The notes beneath the pieces were generated by a model. The model did no database searches. It was given only the letters and a program-made list of their open reading frames with translations, and was not told the origin of the DNA. From Fulvivirga aurantia (GTDB lineage Bacteria > Bacteroidota > Bacteroidia > Cytophagales > Cyclobacteriaceae), in the NCBI RefSeq assembly GCF_009711475.1, contig NZ_SMMD01000817.1:1-9432 (forward strand): DNA of 9,432 bases. The letters are read 5' to 3'. A program made the translations under genes and the position numbers. Shown here in pieces: positions 1 through 8,247 of this stretch (positions within the stretch are counted from its first letter, which is position 1; every line of letters begins with the position of its first letter).

Positions 1-354
1 TTATATATGGAATCTTCGAAAGTGCAGGTGAAAAAGAAAAAAGTTCAGGATTGTATGCTACAGGTGATGAACCCAACTTTCAGTAAAAAAATCACTGTAT
101 ATTATGATCCTTTCGCTGGTGAGACAGCAAGTATAGGAGTGGGTGGAATGACACTCGCTGGAGGTTTGGCAAAATCTTATTACATAAAGAAAGATGGTGA
201 GGAAATCGCCAAAAGAATTAAAAAGAAAGAATACAAGAAAGACATGGAGGAGCTTTTTGGGGAGTGTCCTGAGTTAATCTCAAAATATGGAGAAAACCCG
301 GATTGGTCAGAATTTGAGCAATTTATCTACGACTACTCAACAATGTGTAAGTAA
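1..354 (+). CDS. C-terminal part of an unrecognised hypothetical protein (5' end outside window)
   Basis: The reading frame is open from the first base and stops with TAA at 352-354. An ATG at position 7 would give 115 residues, but there is no room to see a ribosome binding site. The sequence also starts abruptly in a lysine-rich stretch (KKKK at residues 9-12 from that ATG), so it is more likely the tail of a longer protein. Visible features are a beta-strand-like run around residues 28-33 (KITVYY), a glycine-rich turn with GVGGM at 44-48 and AGG at 51-53, a basic helix at about 66-80, and an acidic C-terminal third. There is no signal peptide, membrane segment or catalytic motif in the visible part. 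It has the look of an uncharacterised Bacteroidota protein, but I cannot assign a function. It converges on the minus-strand ATPase gene and shares a terminator with it, so it is not part of that operon. Confidence 0.7.
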   Translation, partial: LYMESSKVQVKKKKVQDCMLQVMNPTFSKKITVYYDPFAGETASIGVGGMTLAGGLAKSYYIKKDGEEIAKRIKKKEYKKDMEELFGECPELISKYGENPDWSEFEQFIYDYSTMCK

Positions 355-367
355 GTTACCAGAAACT

Positions 368-400
368 AAAAACCCGAAGAAAATCATTCTTCGGGTTTTT
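368..400. terminator. Bidirectional intrinsic terminator between convergent genes
   Basis: A perfect 13-bp inverted repeat pairs 368-380 with 388-400 around a 7-base loop (381-387). The core is AACCCGAAGA with its complement. Read on the plus strand it ends in a T run (396-400) after the GC core. Read on the minus strand the A run at 368-372 becomes the U tract. It lies 13 bases after the stop of the plus-strand gene and 9 bases after the stop of the minus-strand ATPase gene, so it can end transcription from both sides. Confidence 0.88.
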
Positions 401-409
401 ATTTAAGCT

Positions 410-3400
410 TTATTTCCTTTTCATCAATGCGTCTTTAATGCCCTCCAGGCCTTTAGTAACCTCCTCGATTTGGCTGAGCATTTGCCCCATTTGATTACCC
501 ATACCAAAGCCTCTTAAGCGCTGCTTTTTCATAAAAATCTCTTTTATCTCCTCCCAACGGGCCATGTCTTTATCTGTGAGTTTGGCGTTAAGCTCTTTCA
601 ACTTCAAAAGGTTTGCTTCTGCTCCTGAAGTCAGGGTTTGAGCTTCGTTATCATAATGCGATTTGATAAGTGTTTGCAACTCTTCCTCGTTCATTACAGA
701 AAATACTTTCTCGGCAATTTTATTCATATCCCGGTAAGAACCCTGAAGCTTAAAAGACGGTTCGGTCCTGTACTCATCTGATTGAGCAGCCGAACGAATG
801 TATTCCATGTTGACACGTAAGATCACATCGCGTACTTTGAATAATTTATTGAAAACATCTACATATTCTTTGATCTCTTCCGGTGAGTGATTGGCTTCAA
901 ACTCAGCCCCTTCCATACTGCCTTTCTCAGCAGAGCTTACCAGTGTATATACATCTTCCTGACTTTTGCCAGCCAGCTTGTTGAGTACAGGGTTTGAAGT
1001 AATACAATTTTCTAAATAACTCAATTTAAACGCAGATTCTGCATCTCCAATGATATCACCCAGATTATAGACATCAGCTCTGTTGGCAAGCATGTCAGGT
1101 ATTTGAAATTTGTCACCACTCTCGGTGTAGGGGTTTCCGGCCATCACTACACACACTTTTTTACCTCTGAAATCGTAGGTTTTACTTTTGCCTTTGTAGA
1201 CACCTTCTATTTTCCTTTGGGCATCACAGAGTGAAATAAATTTTTGAAGCAGCTCTGGATTACAATGCTGGATATCATCTAAGTAGATCATAACATTATC
1301 ACCCATTTCAAAAGCGAGGTTGAGTTTATTAAGCTCTTCCCTAGCTGCCGCGTTAGGTGCTTCTGCCGGATCTACAGAGGTAACATTATGGCCGATGGCC
1401 GGACCATTTATTTTCATAAAAATGATTCCTAACCTGTTGGCGATATATTCCATGAGGGTGGTTTTACCATAGCCAGGAGGTGAAACCAGCAAAAGCATAC
1501 CCATCAAATCGGTACGCTTATTCTCACCAGCCTCTCCGATTTGTTTGGCCAAATTGGCTCCCACCAATGGTAAGTAAACCTCATTTATCAGCTTGTTACG
1601 CACAAAAGAAGCCATCACCCTTGGCTTAAATTCTTCAAAACGCAGTTCCTCGGTAAACTCAGTAACCAACTCCTTTTTTACTTGATTAAATTGTTTGAAA
1701 GCTGGCACGGTAAGCGCTTCAAACTGCTGCATCTTCAACAAGAATCTGTTGAAATTCATATGATAGTTGCCGTCAATCAACACATCGTGACTCCCCTGAA
1801 ACCCATCGATATCCTCTACCAAAGGTATGCTTACTACCCGGGGTTGTGTTGTAGGGTCCAGCAATATAAGAGCGGCCTCTTTCACAAACTCTTCATCGTC
1901 CTGCTGCTGAGAATGACCCACATAAGCATCCAGCCATTTATTGATCAGAACAAATTGATCTACAGGGTTTTTGAGCTGGTTGATAGAATCACTAAACCTC
2001 TTTTTGATTTTCTTATCCTTTAAATACTCCTGAAAAGCATTGGCCAGAGACGATGCATTGGCAGATTTTACAAAATCTTCGTGATCTTTGATCTCATGGA
2101 ATAAATAAACGGCTGCACCTTCCACCAGTCCTTCTGGGAAAATAGCAATGGGCTTAGTTTCCATATCTAATTGAATCTCTTCGATAATTTGAGAATACTC
2201 ATTAAGATTTGGAAAAACATCTATAATTATCCCTAAGCCTTTGATACGCTTTTCTAACAAGCTTTTATACTCATCATCGATAAGGTGCTGCCAATATAAC
2301 CGTGCAAGCGCCCGAGACTCTGAGCTAAAGCGTAACAGTCCACCATTCTGATGAAATTTTAATAGCGACTCCAGTATAAGTGTTGCATCGTGATCATGCA
2401 CACCTTTCATATAGCCCTCGTTGTACCTTAAGGCCATATATTTTTGCACATAAGTTGTCAACTCATCTTTGGTAAGTCTATAAAGCTCATCTAGAGAAAG
2501 AATAGTCTGACCGTTTTGCTTTGGCTTATCTGCATCTTGCAAAATTTTGAATGCCAAATATTCAGCACGATAGACCTCGCTATTTTCGGATACGATAGAT
2601 TGACCCCACACCGATCGGGTACTGTTTAATCTTTCATCCTTAATTTCTTCATATAAATTGGTGCCTGTGAGGTGGTAAAACAGGTTGTCCTCTCTCGGCA
2701 CAATCGTAACTTCCAGTGATTGGGTGTTTACAGTAAATTTATACTTACCAAACTTGATGATATCTTCACCAGACTCAAACAAATCTGTTTTATCTCTAAG
2801 CTGCCTGATGGCGTCTTCTTTCAGAGACTTCATGCGGCTCTGAATGTCATCAGCTTTTACTGAGTCTCCAATTTCTTTTAACTCCGCTACAATGTTTCTC
2901 AGCTTTTCCATCATCAGGTCTGAGGAGAAATAGCCATTGATCTCCCCAATGGTGGTCATGCGTTGTGTTCTGCTTTGGGCAGCTCCGAGTATGCGCGTAG
3001 CTGATTGCATTAAATTATTGGCTCGCTTATTTTTCGCCTCTACCAGAGCCACTTTTCTAGCCTCAAAGGCATTGTAGATTTCTTCTCTCTTCTCAGAAAT
3101 TTTTTCGACAAAATCATCAAATTCAGAAAACTTGCCTTCAAGTTCTTCCAACTGAACCATCAGTTTTGCTAAATACTCATCACATTTTGTGGGTGTTTCA
3201 GCCAGGTCAATGTAGTTAGTTACACTTTGCTCTATGAGTTTAATCTGTGCGTTAAACTCTGCTTTGCCCTCTACCAAAAGCATCTCGCGCTTTTTCTTTC
3301 TAAGCGTTGCTCGGTTTTTGTTGAGCACAGAGAATAATGCCGAAATATTATCTATAATCTGCGTAGTTTGAGTAGGGTCAGAGATTTTGAGATTGCTCAC

Positions 3401-5311
3401 TATATCAATAAGCATTTCGAGGTCTTTAGACACCTGCTCGATTTTACTGTTGAGCTCTTCTATTTCAACCACTTTAGAAACCTCACCGATAGCCTCCTCC
3501 AGCGCAGACACTTTTTGCTCATATTCTTTAAGAGCATCATTTCTTAAAAGAAATCTAACGCAGCTATCGGCATATCTCTGATTTTCTTCCTTTAGTAGTT
3601 TTTCGTACTTATCAATCTCCTGCTCATCAACATACCTGAGAGATTTCAGAGACTCAGTTTCTCCCCTGCGCTCTCTAAGCGCTGTGAGGTTCTTTACAAA
3701 TGTCTCTAACGTATGGCTAGATTCCCGACTAATTTTCTTTACGAGCTCATCGACTTGCCCGAGCACTTCATTTACCTGCTCTCGGGTGCTTTTTCGTATT
3801 CTTACGACTTTGTCATACTCATCGATGGCCGAAGAGGCAGTGCTTCTTATGCCCTTTAATGGATCAAGCGCGTTGTAAGCCTCTTTATGACCCAGCCAAT
3901 GATAGCTGTCTATTATATCTGTAGCGCCTCGTTGTAAATCAACATACAGATCATCATAATTTTCCCCTTTTTCAACAAGACTGATTACCTCATTGCACTC
4001 AGCCATGGCCTTCACCACCTCTTTGTTGCCTATTTTATATAAATAGGAGTTGTTTTGAGAGGTGGGTTGAAAATCAGGACCTGTGAAAGGTGTCTGCCAA
4101 ATTTTAGCAGCATGGTGTTTCTTTGGCTCATCATCCGCATTGAAAAAACATAATTCTCCATTGTCGAATATTGCATACCCATGGCAGGTAATTGGGTTTT
4201 CTACTTTTTGCTCTATGATGTTATAGGGCAGTAAGAGGTATATGCCTTTTCTACGATTGTAAAAAACATATAGGTAATCCTCTCCATTGGGTGAGGCTAT
4301 GGTTTTTTCGTAAACCATGTTTTCTAACCCACTCTGAAAAAGCTTGTAATCGCCACTTTGCAAGTAATAACCATTAGAGAAAATTACTCCCTGTCCGTCT
4401 GGTAAAAGTACACAGGCGTCTTTTATGGCATTGATTGACCTTGCCTCTTGCAGCTTACTATTGTAGACAATATGGCGATATTCTTTCTCCTGATAAGGCC
4501 TTATTTTCAAAAGTATAAGGTTGCCTAAAATAGCATAGAGCACCTCTGCATCATCTAATGTCTGGTCAGGGTTATCAACCTCCTCATGATAGATGCCATG
4601 ACCAGAATCTGTGTTATCTTCCACTTTTATGGTAAGATCTCCTCCTACAGTTTCTACAAAAACCTTGTCTTCGATAGAAATATGTGGGTACTCCCCTTCC
4701 CTATGGTAGTCTCTGGTGGTTCGCTTCCATTTAAAAGCATGCTGATCAGGAAAACTGAATTCATGCTCACTCCTATTGTCCAGGTAAGTAAGCTTATCTC
4801 CATCGATCAACCATTTAAAGGCCTTAATATCACTTATATCTTTGCCGATTCTGAATATCATATAGAGGTGAGGACCAATTTTGGCAAACTTTACAAACTG
4901 GGTGTCTTTATAATATTTGTAGAGTTTTTGAAAATCAGTAACAAACTGCTCATCTTCTATAAGACTGTAATCAAGTGCAGGAAAAGTATGGTCTTTATAG
5001 GCATGGATGCTAAAAACATCAGAAAGCTCAACCTTACTTTTAAGCCCCAGATGTACATTGAAACCAAATATAAATTGGTTGCCGATGGGCACCATATCCC
5101 ATGGAATACAATTGTTTTCTGTATTAATTCTTTCTGTAGCTATAAGAGTGGTTTCTATAGCTCCAAATACATCCTTACGTGATTGATTAAGACTTTTTAG
5201 GGCAGCCGAAAGCTCATCTGCATAATTTTTAAGCCTGTTTTTAAGCACTTCATAAGTGCCGCCTTCTAATGATATATCCTGCTTGGTATCTTCCTCGTGC
5301 TGTTTTGACAT
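410..5311 (-). CDS. Giant coiled-coil AAA+ ATPase with DUF3686-type N-terminus ('DNA repair ATPase' family)
   Basis: This 1633-residue protein has several zones. (1) Residues 15-430 match the pattern I associate with DUF3686: LEGGTYEVLKNRL near residue 15, then a beta-rich stretch. (2) Residues 436-840 are charged, heptad-like coiled coil. (3) A short beta segment and a long helical region follow, to about 1250. (4) The AAA+ module has Walker A SPPGYGKTT at 1277-1285 (K1283), Walker B IYLDD with D1345-D1346, a sensor-1-like MAGNPY (N1393) and a candidate arginine finger in LANR (R1411). (5) A helical C-terminal tail ends in a Gly/Met/Gln-rich segment. The usual database name 'DNA repair ATPase' seems to rest on coiled-coil resemblance to SMC/RecN proteins; no nuclease or DNA-binding motif is visible. 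Its place behind flotillin, YqiJ and PspA suggests work on membrane or protein assemblies instead. There is no signal peptide, so it is probably cytoplasmic. The ATG at 5311 is the first in frame near the intergenic hairpin; no clear Shine-Dalgarno precedes it. Confidence 0.9.
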   Translation of the reverse strand: MSKQHEEDTKQDISLEGGTYEVLKNRLKNYADELSAALKSLNQSRKDVFGAIETTLIATERINTENNCIPWDMVPIGNQFIFGFNVHLGLKSKVELSDVFSIHAYKDHTFPALDYSLIEDEQFVTDFQKLYKYYKDTQFVKFAKIGPHLYMIFRIGKDISDIKAFKWLIDGDKLTYLDNRSEHEFSFPDQHAFKWKRTTRDYHREGEYPHISIEDKVFVETVGGDLTIKVEDNTDSGHGIYHEEVDNPDQTLDDAEVLYAILGNLILLKIRPYQEKEYRHIVYNSKLQEARSINAIKDACVLLPDGQGVIFSNGYYLQSGDYKLFQSGLENMVYEKTIASPNGEDYLYVFYNRRKGIYLLLPYNIIEQKVENPITCHGYAIFDNGELCFFNADDEPKKHHAAKIWQTPFTGPDFQPTSQNNSYLYKIGNKEVVKAMAECNEVISLVEKGENYDDLYVDLQRGATDIIDSYHWLGHKEAYNALDPLKGIRSTASSAIDEYDKVVRIRKSTREQVNEVLGQVDELVKKISRESSHTLETFVKNLTALRERRGETESLKSLRYVDEQEIDKYEKLLKEENQRYADSCVRFLLRNDALKEYEQKVSALEEAIGEVSKVVEIEELNSKIEQVSKDLEMLIDIVSNLKISDPTQTTQIIDNISALFSVLNKNRATLRKKKREMLLVEGKAEFNAQIKLIEQSVTNYIDLAETPTKCDEYLAKLMVQLEELEGKFSEFDDFVEKISEKREEIYNAFEARKVALVEAKNKRANNLMQSATRILGAAQSRTQRMTTIGEINGYFSSDLMMEKLRNIVAELKEIGDSVKADDIQSRMKSLKEDAIRQLRDKTDLFESGEDIIKFGKYKFTVNTQSLEVTIVPREDNLFYHLTGTNLYEEIKDERLNSTRSVWGQSIVSENSEVYRAEYLAFKILQDADKPKQNGQTILSLDELYRLTKDELTTYVQKYMALRYNEGYMKGVHDHDATLILESLLKFHQNGGLLRFSSESRALARLYWQHLIDDEYKSLLEKRIKGLGIIIDVFPNLNEYSQIIEEIQLDMETKPIAIFPEGLVEGAAVYLFHEIKDHEDFVKSANASSLANAFQEYLKDKKIKKRFSDSINQLKNPVDQFVLINKWLDAYVGHSQQQDDEEFVKEAALILLDPTTQPRVVSIPLVEDIDGFQGSHDVLIDGNYHMNFNRFLLKMQQFEALTVPAFKQFNQVKKELVTEFTEELRFEEFKPRVMASFVRNKLINEVYLPLVGANLAKQIGEAGENKRTDLMGMLLLVSPPGYGKTTLMEYIANRLGIIFMKINGPAIGHNVTSVDPAEAPNAAAREELNKLNLAFEMGDNVMIYLDDIQHCNPELLQKFISLCDAQRKIEGVYKGKSKTYDFRGKKVCVVMAGNPYTESGDKFQIPDMLANRADVYNLGDIIGDAESAFKLSYLENCITSNPVLNKLAGKSQEDVYTLVSSAEKGSMEGAEFEANHSPEEIKEYVDVFNKLFKVRDVILRVNMEYIRSAAQSDEYRTEPSFKLQGSYRDMNKIAEKVFSVMNEEELQTLIKSHYDNEAQTLTSGAEANLLKLKELNAKLTDKDMARWEEIKEIFMKKQRLRGFGMGNQMGQMLSQIEEVTKGLEGIKDALMKRK

Positions 5312-5383
5312 AGTGATGATATTCTAAAAAAGTAAAGACAAAATTTAAGGTGTGTGATTTATTCCATTAAGCGGTGTTGTATC

Positions 5384-5409
5384 CCCGGCTTCTTTTATCA
5401 GAAGCCGGG
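5384..5409 (-). other. Strong intercistronic hairpin without U tract
   Basis: A perfect 10-bp GC-rich stem pairs 5384-5393 with 5400-5409 (CCCGGCTTCT with AGAAGCCGGG) around a 6-base loop. A second short pairing, GTGTT at 5374-5378 with AACAC at 5413-5417, could extend it. It lies in the 126-bp gap between the flotillin stop and the ATPase start. On the transcribed (minus) strand the bases after the stem read GATACAACACC, so the U run of a classical terminator is missing. It may be an mRNA-stabilising or processing element, or a weak attenuator that lowers ATPase expression relative to the upstream genes. The structure is seen; the role is inferred. Confidence 0.6.
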
Positions 5410-5437
5410 AAAAACACTCAAGAATGGCTACCTCAAA

Positions 5438-7606
5438 CTATGCGAGGCCTAATGTCTTAGGCGTCTCATTATCGAGACCGGCAGATTTTGCCAAACTCAT
5501 CATTTGTCTCAAGCTATTTTTTACCTGATCGTCTTCTGCGCTTCCCATCATTTTAAAGAGTAAAGCAGAGATTGTAAGATTTTTCAGGTCTTCTGATGAT
5601 ACGTTAAAAGACTTCAACAACTGACCAATATTTTGCTTAAAGCTGCTGCCGCCATCTGTATTTAGAAATGCATCTTTAATATCGGTTATGGTATCGCTTC
5701 CTTTAAGTAAACCGTCAATCGCTTTACCTTTTGTGATAGAACCGACTATTTGGTTAAAGAACATTGACTCACCACCAATGATATCTATTTTGGCCGCCTT
5801 CATGGCTTCTGCAATTACTTTTGCCTGTGCCTCAGCGATGTATTTATGTACATCGATTTGTGCAAGCTCTACCTGAGTTTCCTTCTGTATTCTCAGTTTA
5901 AACTCTTCGTGATCCATACCTGCCCCGTCAAGCGCCTTCATTGCGGAAGCTTTTTCTTTGATGCCTTCAGCATCTGCTTTAAACTTCTCAGTCATTACTT
6001 TAGCTTCTGCCAGACCTTTCTTCTCATCAGCGGCTGCTTGTGCCTCTGTAACTTCGGCTTTAGCCTGTCCTTGTTCTCTAGAAACTTTAGCCGCAACAAA
6101 GCCTAGTTTTTCGTCAGCTTCTGCCTGTGCGTTGGCCTTCATTTTAATACCCTTAGCTTCTGCGTCAGCTTTCATTTCTATTACTGCAGCATCAGACTCA
6201 CCCTCTTTCTCTTTAGCTTCTGCCTTGGCACTCATCACTTGAGCTTCTGACATACCGATGGCTGCTTTTTGAGCCGCTTCTGCATCAGCCAATGTTTTCA
6301 TTGCTTCTGCTTTATGATTGGCCGCTGCCTGCTCTGCTTCTGCATCTATAAGTGCTTGCTTCGCTCTGTGCTCAGAGGCTTGTTTGCCTGCCTCAGCAGC
6401 TTTTATCTCTTGTACGAGCGCTTCCTGTGCTTTTTGCTCAGCTGCTGTGATAGCTACCTTCTTATTTCTATCAGCCTCGGCCATCGCACGTGTATCCTTG
6501 ATCTTCTCTTCCTCCTCAACAGTAGCTTTTTCTACTGTCACTCTTTCTCTTATAACCTCTTGAATATTTCGTCTTTCAACCTCGAGTGACTTCTCCTTTT
6601 CGATATTAGCCAACTCAACCACTCGCTCTCTTTCTGTGGCTTCAAGTGCTCTGGCCTGCTCTACGCGTTCTGTCTCAATCGCATCTGTCTTCTCTTTGTT
6701 TTTCAGAGCCACGAGTATTTGCCTCATTTTATTCTCTTCGGCTACACCCACTTCCTCTTCTGTAGCGATACGAGCCTGCTGAGCCTTCATCTCATTCTCC
6801 TGCTTCACTTTTTCTATTTCGGCAGCTTCTCTCGATTTTATGTTTTCAATCTCTCTGCGCTGCTGCTCTTCTTTCTCTGTTTGTTGCTTTTCTAACTCAA
6901 GAATTGTTTCGCGGGCTTCCACATCCTGCTTTTTGATGGTTTTCTCTCGCTCACGCTCAATAAGATTAGATTTGATTTTCTCAGTAGAGGTAAGCTCGAT
7001 AATCTTTTTGATACCTTGCGCATCCAGGATATTGTTCTCATTGAGATCATCGATAGAGGTTTGCTCTACGTAGTCAATAGCGCAGTCATCTAACACATAG
7101 CCATTGAGGTCGGTACCTATTTCTTCAAGTATTTTTTCTTTGAAGCTCGCCCTGGAGTTGTACAGCTCTACAAAATCGAAATGCTTACCTACTGTTTTTA
7201 ATGCTTCAGAAAATTTAGCATCAAAAAGCATTTCTAACTCACCAATATCAGACGCGCGATGACACCCGATCGACTGTGCTACGTGAATAACATCTTCGGT
7301 AGTTTTATTTACACGAATAAAGAAACTTACCTTAATATCTGCTCTCATGTTGTCTTTACAGATCAGACCATCTTTGCCGAGCCTGGAGATATTTAGGGTT
7401 TTCAGTGTGATATCCATAATCTCCAGTTTGTGCAAAACCGGAATTACGAACATTCCTGAAAAATTTACTTTTGCATCGCCTACACCGGTACGCACAAGGG
7501 CCTCCCCTTGTACCGCTTTGCGATACATTTTGATAAACATGGAGATGATTCCTATGAAGAATACAGCTCCAAAAACTATTAATACGATTGTTACGCTTGT
7601 TGCCAT
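5438..7606 (-). CDS. yqiK: Flotillin (YqiK-type SPFH/Band 7 membrane protein)
   Basis: This 722-residue protein opens with a hydrophobic segment at residues 5-25 that should anchor it in the inner membrane. An SPFH/Band 7 domain follows at about 31-200, with flotillin-like features: EALVRTG at 35-41, a KDNMRADIKVSF block at 84-95, and DILD-like spacing before the rod. Residues 205-600 form a very long, charged helical rod, first Glu/Arg/Lys-rich, then Ala/Glu-rich with repeated AEA units typical of flotillins. The tail (605-722) starts at GGESMFF and has several amphipathic helices; its leucine- and methionine-rich parts could drive oligomerisation. E. coli YqiK is about 550 residues, so this one is clearly longer, through the rod and the tail. 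Flotillins oligomerise and organise membrane microdomains. The gene begins 11 bp after the yqiJ-like gene, the same pairing as yqiJ-yqiK in E. coli, which supports the assignment. The ATG at 7606 directly precedes the membrane segment. Confidence 0.93.
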   Translation of the reverse strand: MATSVTIVLIVFGAVFFIGIISMFIKMYRKAVQGEALVRTGVGDAKVNFSGMFVIPVLHKLEIMDITLKTLNISRLGKDGLICKDNMRADIKVSFFIRVNKTTEDVIHVAQSIGCHRASDIGELEMLFDAKFSEALKTVGKHFDFVELYNSRASFKEKILEEIGTDLNGYVLDDCAIDYVEQTSIDDLNENNILDAQGIKKIIELTSTEKIKSNLIEREREKTIKKQDVEARETILELEKQQTEKEEQQRREIENIKSREAAEIEKVKQENEMKAQQARIATEEEVGVAEENKMRQILVALKNKEKTDAIETERVEQARALEATERERVVELANIEKEKSLEVERRNIQEVIRERVTVEKATVEEEEKIKDTRAMAEADRNKKVAITAAEQKAQEALVQEIKAAEAGKQASEHRAKQALIDAEAEQAAANHKAEAMKTLADAEAAQKAAIGMSEAQVMSAKAEAKEKEGESDAAVIEMKADAEAKGIKMKANAQAEADEKLGFVAAKVSREQGQAKAEVTEAQAAADEKKGLAEAKVMTEKFKADAEGIKEKASAMKALDGAGMDHEEFKLRIQKETQVELAQIDVHKYIAEAQAKVIAEAMKAAKIDIIGGESMFFNQIVGSITKGKAIDGLLKGSDTITDIKDAFLNTDGGSSFKQNIGQLLKSFNVSSEDLKNLTISALLFKMMGSAEDDQVKNSLRQMMSLAKSAGLDNETPKTLGLA
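5805..6343 (-). repeat. Degenerate Ala-Glu-Ala coding repeats in the flotillin rod
   Basis: The octamer GCTTCTGC (plus strand; GCAGAAGC on the coding strand) occurs at 6003, 6117, 6156, 6216, 6276, 6303 and 6336, and again at 5805. Most copies encode Ala-Glu-Ala within the alanine-rich helical rod of the flotillin. Spacing is irregular and the flanks diverge, so this is a degenerate protein-level repeat with shared codons, not a perfect tandem DNA repeat. Such tracts could allow length change by recombination. Confidence 0.55.
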
Positions 7607-7617
7607 TCTTGTTTAGA

Positions 7618-8241
7618 TTAATTATAAGGTTCTATTAAATACACGTTGAGTTTTTTGTTATACTCGATCACCAGACCAGTATCGCCTTTTTTGAGCTCAT
7701 GACCTTTAGAAGTGCGAACATTGAGCAGGTGGGGCGCTCCGTCTGTGAGTACATGCGCTTGTCCTGTTTTATTTTCACGTGCTGTTATCGTTACAGTACA
7801 CATTTTGCCAATGAGTACTTCATCTCTCTCCTCATCTTTGCCAAGTCTTCCAAAAAGTTTGATAAATGGTATTGTCAAAATTTTTGCGACAAACAGACTG
7901 ACAAATAGAGATCCCAGCAGTACAATTACTCCAACTATAAGGGTAGAATTACCGATAAAATCATTTACTATGACCGATATTGCCCAGGCCGGTATGATTA
8001 AAAATGTAAAGAAAATCATAACAGGCACCTGCCCCAGGTTGAAGAATGCCAGCACAGAGTTGAGCCAGGTTACTGATAGCCCGTCTACTTCCGCATCTGC
8101 ATCTATATCGATATCAAAGTCCATAAAGTCTACATCGAGCACACCGATTATTACAGTGATCCAATAAATGACGATAAAGACAAAAAGTGCTGTTATGATT
8201 ATATTGGCAGGAGATACTGCCGCATCTAGTAATTCACCCAT
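7618..8241 (-). CDS. yqiJ: YqiJ-type inner-membrane protein with C-terminal OB-fold
   Basis: This 207-residue protein is close to the length of E. coli YqiJ. Hydrophobic segments lie at residues 12-35, about 69-92 and 99-127, with the C-terminal domain (about 140-207) on one side of the membrane. That domain is beta-strand-rich, with VLIGKMCTVTI and later GDTGLVIEY, which fits the NfeD/YqiJ OB-fold. Proteins of this kind partner flotillins (NfeD with FloA/FloT, YqiJ with YqiK), and the flotillin gene follows here after 11 bp. Between the first two membrane segments is an unusual strip of nine acidic residues, D36 to D53, alternating with mostly hydrophobic ones. The start lies 6 bp after the tandem stop-like TAATAA that ends pspA, implying translational coupling. 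Family membership is firm; the biochemical role is structural and not established from sequence. Confidence 0.87.
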   Translation of the reverse strand: MGELLDAAVSPANIIITALFVFIVIYWITVIIGVLDVDFMDFDIDIDADAEVDGLSVTWLNSVLAFFNLGQVPVMIFFTFLIIPAWAISVIVNDFIGNSTLIVGVIVLLGSLFVSLFVAKILTIPFIKLFGRLGKDEERDEVLIGKMCTVTITARENKTGQAHVLTDGAPHLLNVRTSKGHELKKGDTGLVIEYNKKLNVYLIEPYN

Positions 8242-8247
8242 AAGTTA

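Noticed and set aside
4586..5182. 198-codon open frame on the plus strand opposite the ATPase gene
   Set aside because: It lies wholly antisense to the conserved N-terminal region of the ATPase, has no recognisable domain, and its low-complexity hydrophobic composition is that of a shadow frame.
410..5311. SMC/Rad50-type DNA repair protein
   Set aside because: The Walker A and B motifs sit close together in one C-terminal AAA+ module (62 residues apart) instead of at opposite ends of a coiled coil, and there is no ABC signature motif.
5339..5347. Possible internal promoter before the ATPase gene (TAAATTTTG on the minus strand)
   Set aside because: It has one extra base compared with the Bacteroidota element TAnnTTTG, and no TTG-type -33 element is found at the right distance, so it is not distinguishable from AT-rich background.
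5384..5417. Intrinsic terminator ending the operon after the flotillin gene
   Set aside because: The stem is strong, but no U tract follows it on the transcribed strand, so full termination is not supported.
5958..6242. 94-codon plus-strand frame rich in Ala and Ser
   Set aside because: Its composition is the reverse complement of the Ala/Glu repeat codons in the flotillin rod; the long frame results from the lack of stop codons in that repeat.
7712..8167. 151-codon plus-strand frame opposite the YqiJ-like gene
   Set aside because: Antisense to a confidently assigned membrane protein gene, Ser/Thr-rich shadow, with no domain or start context.
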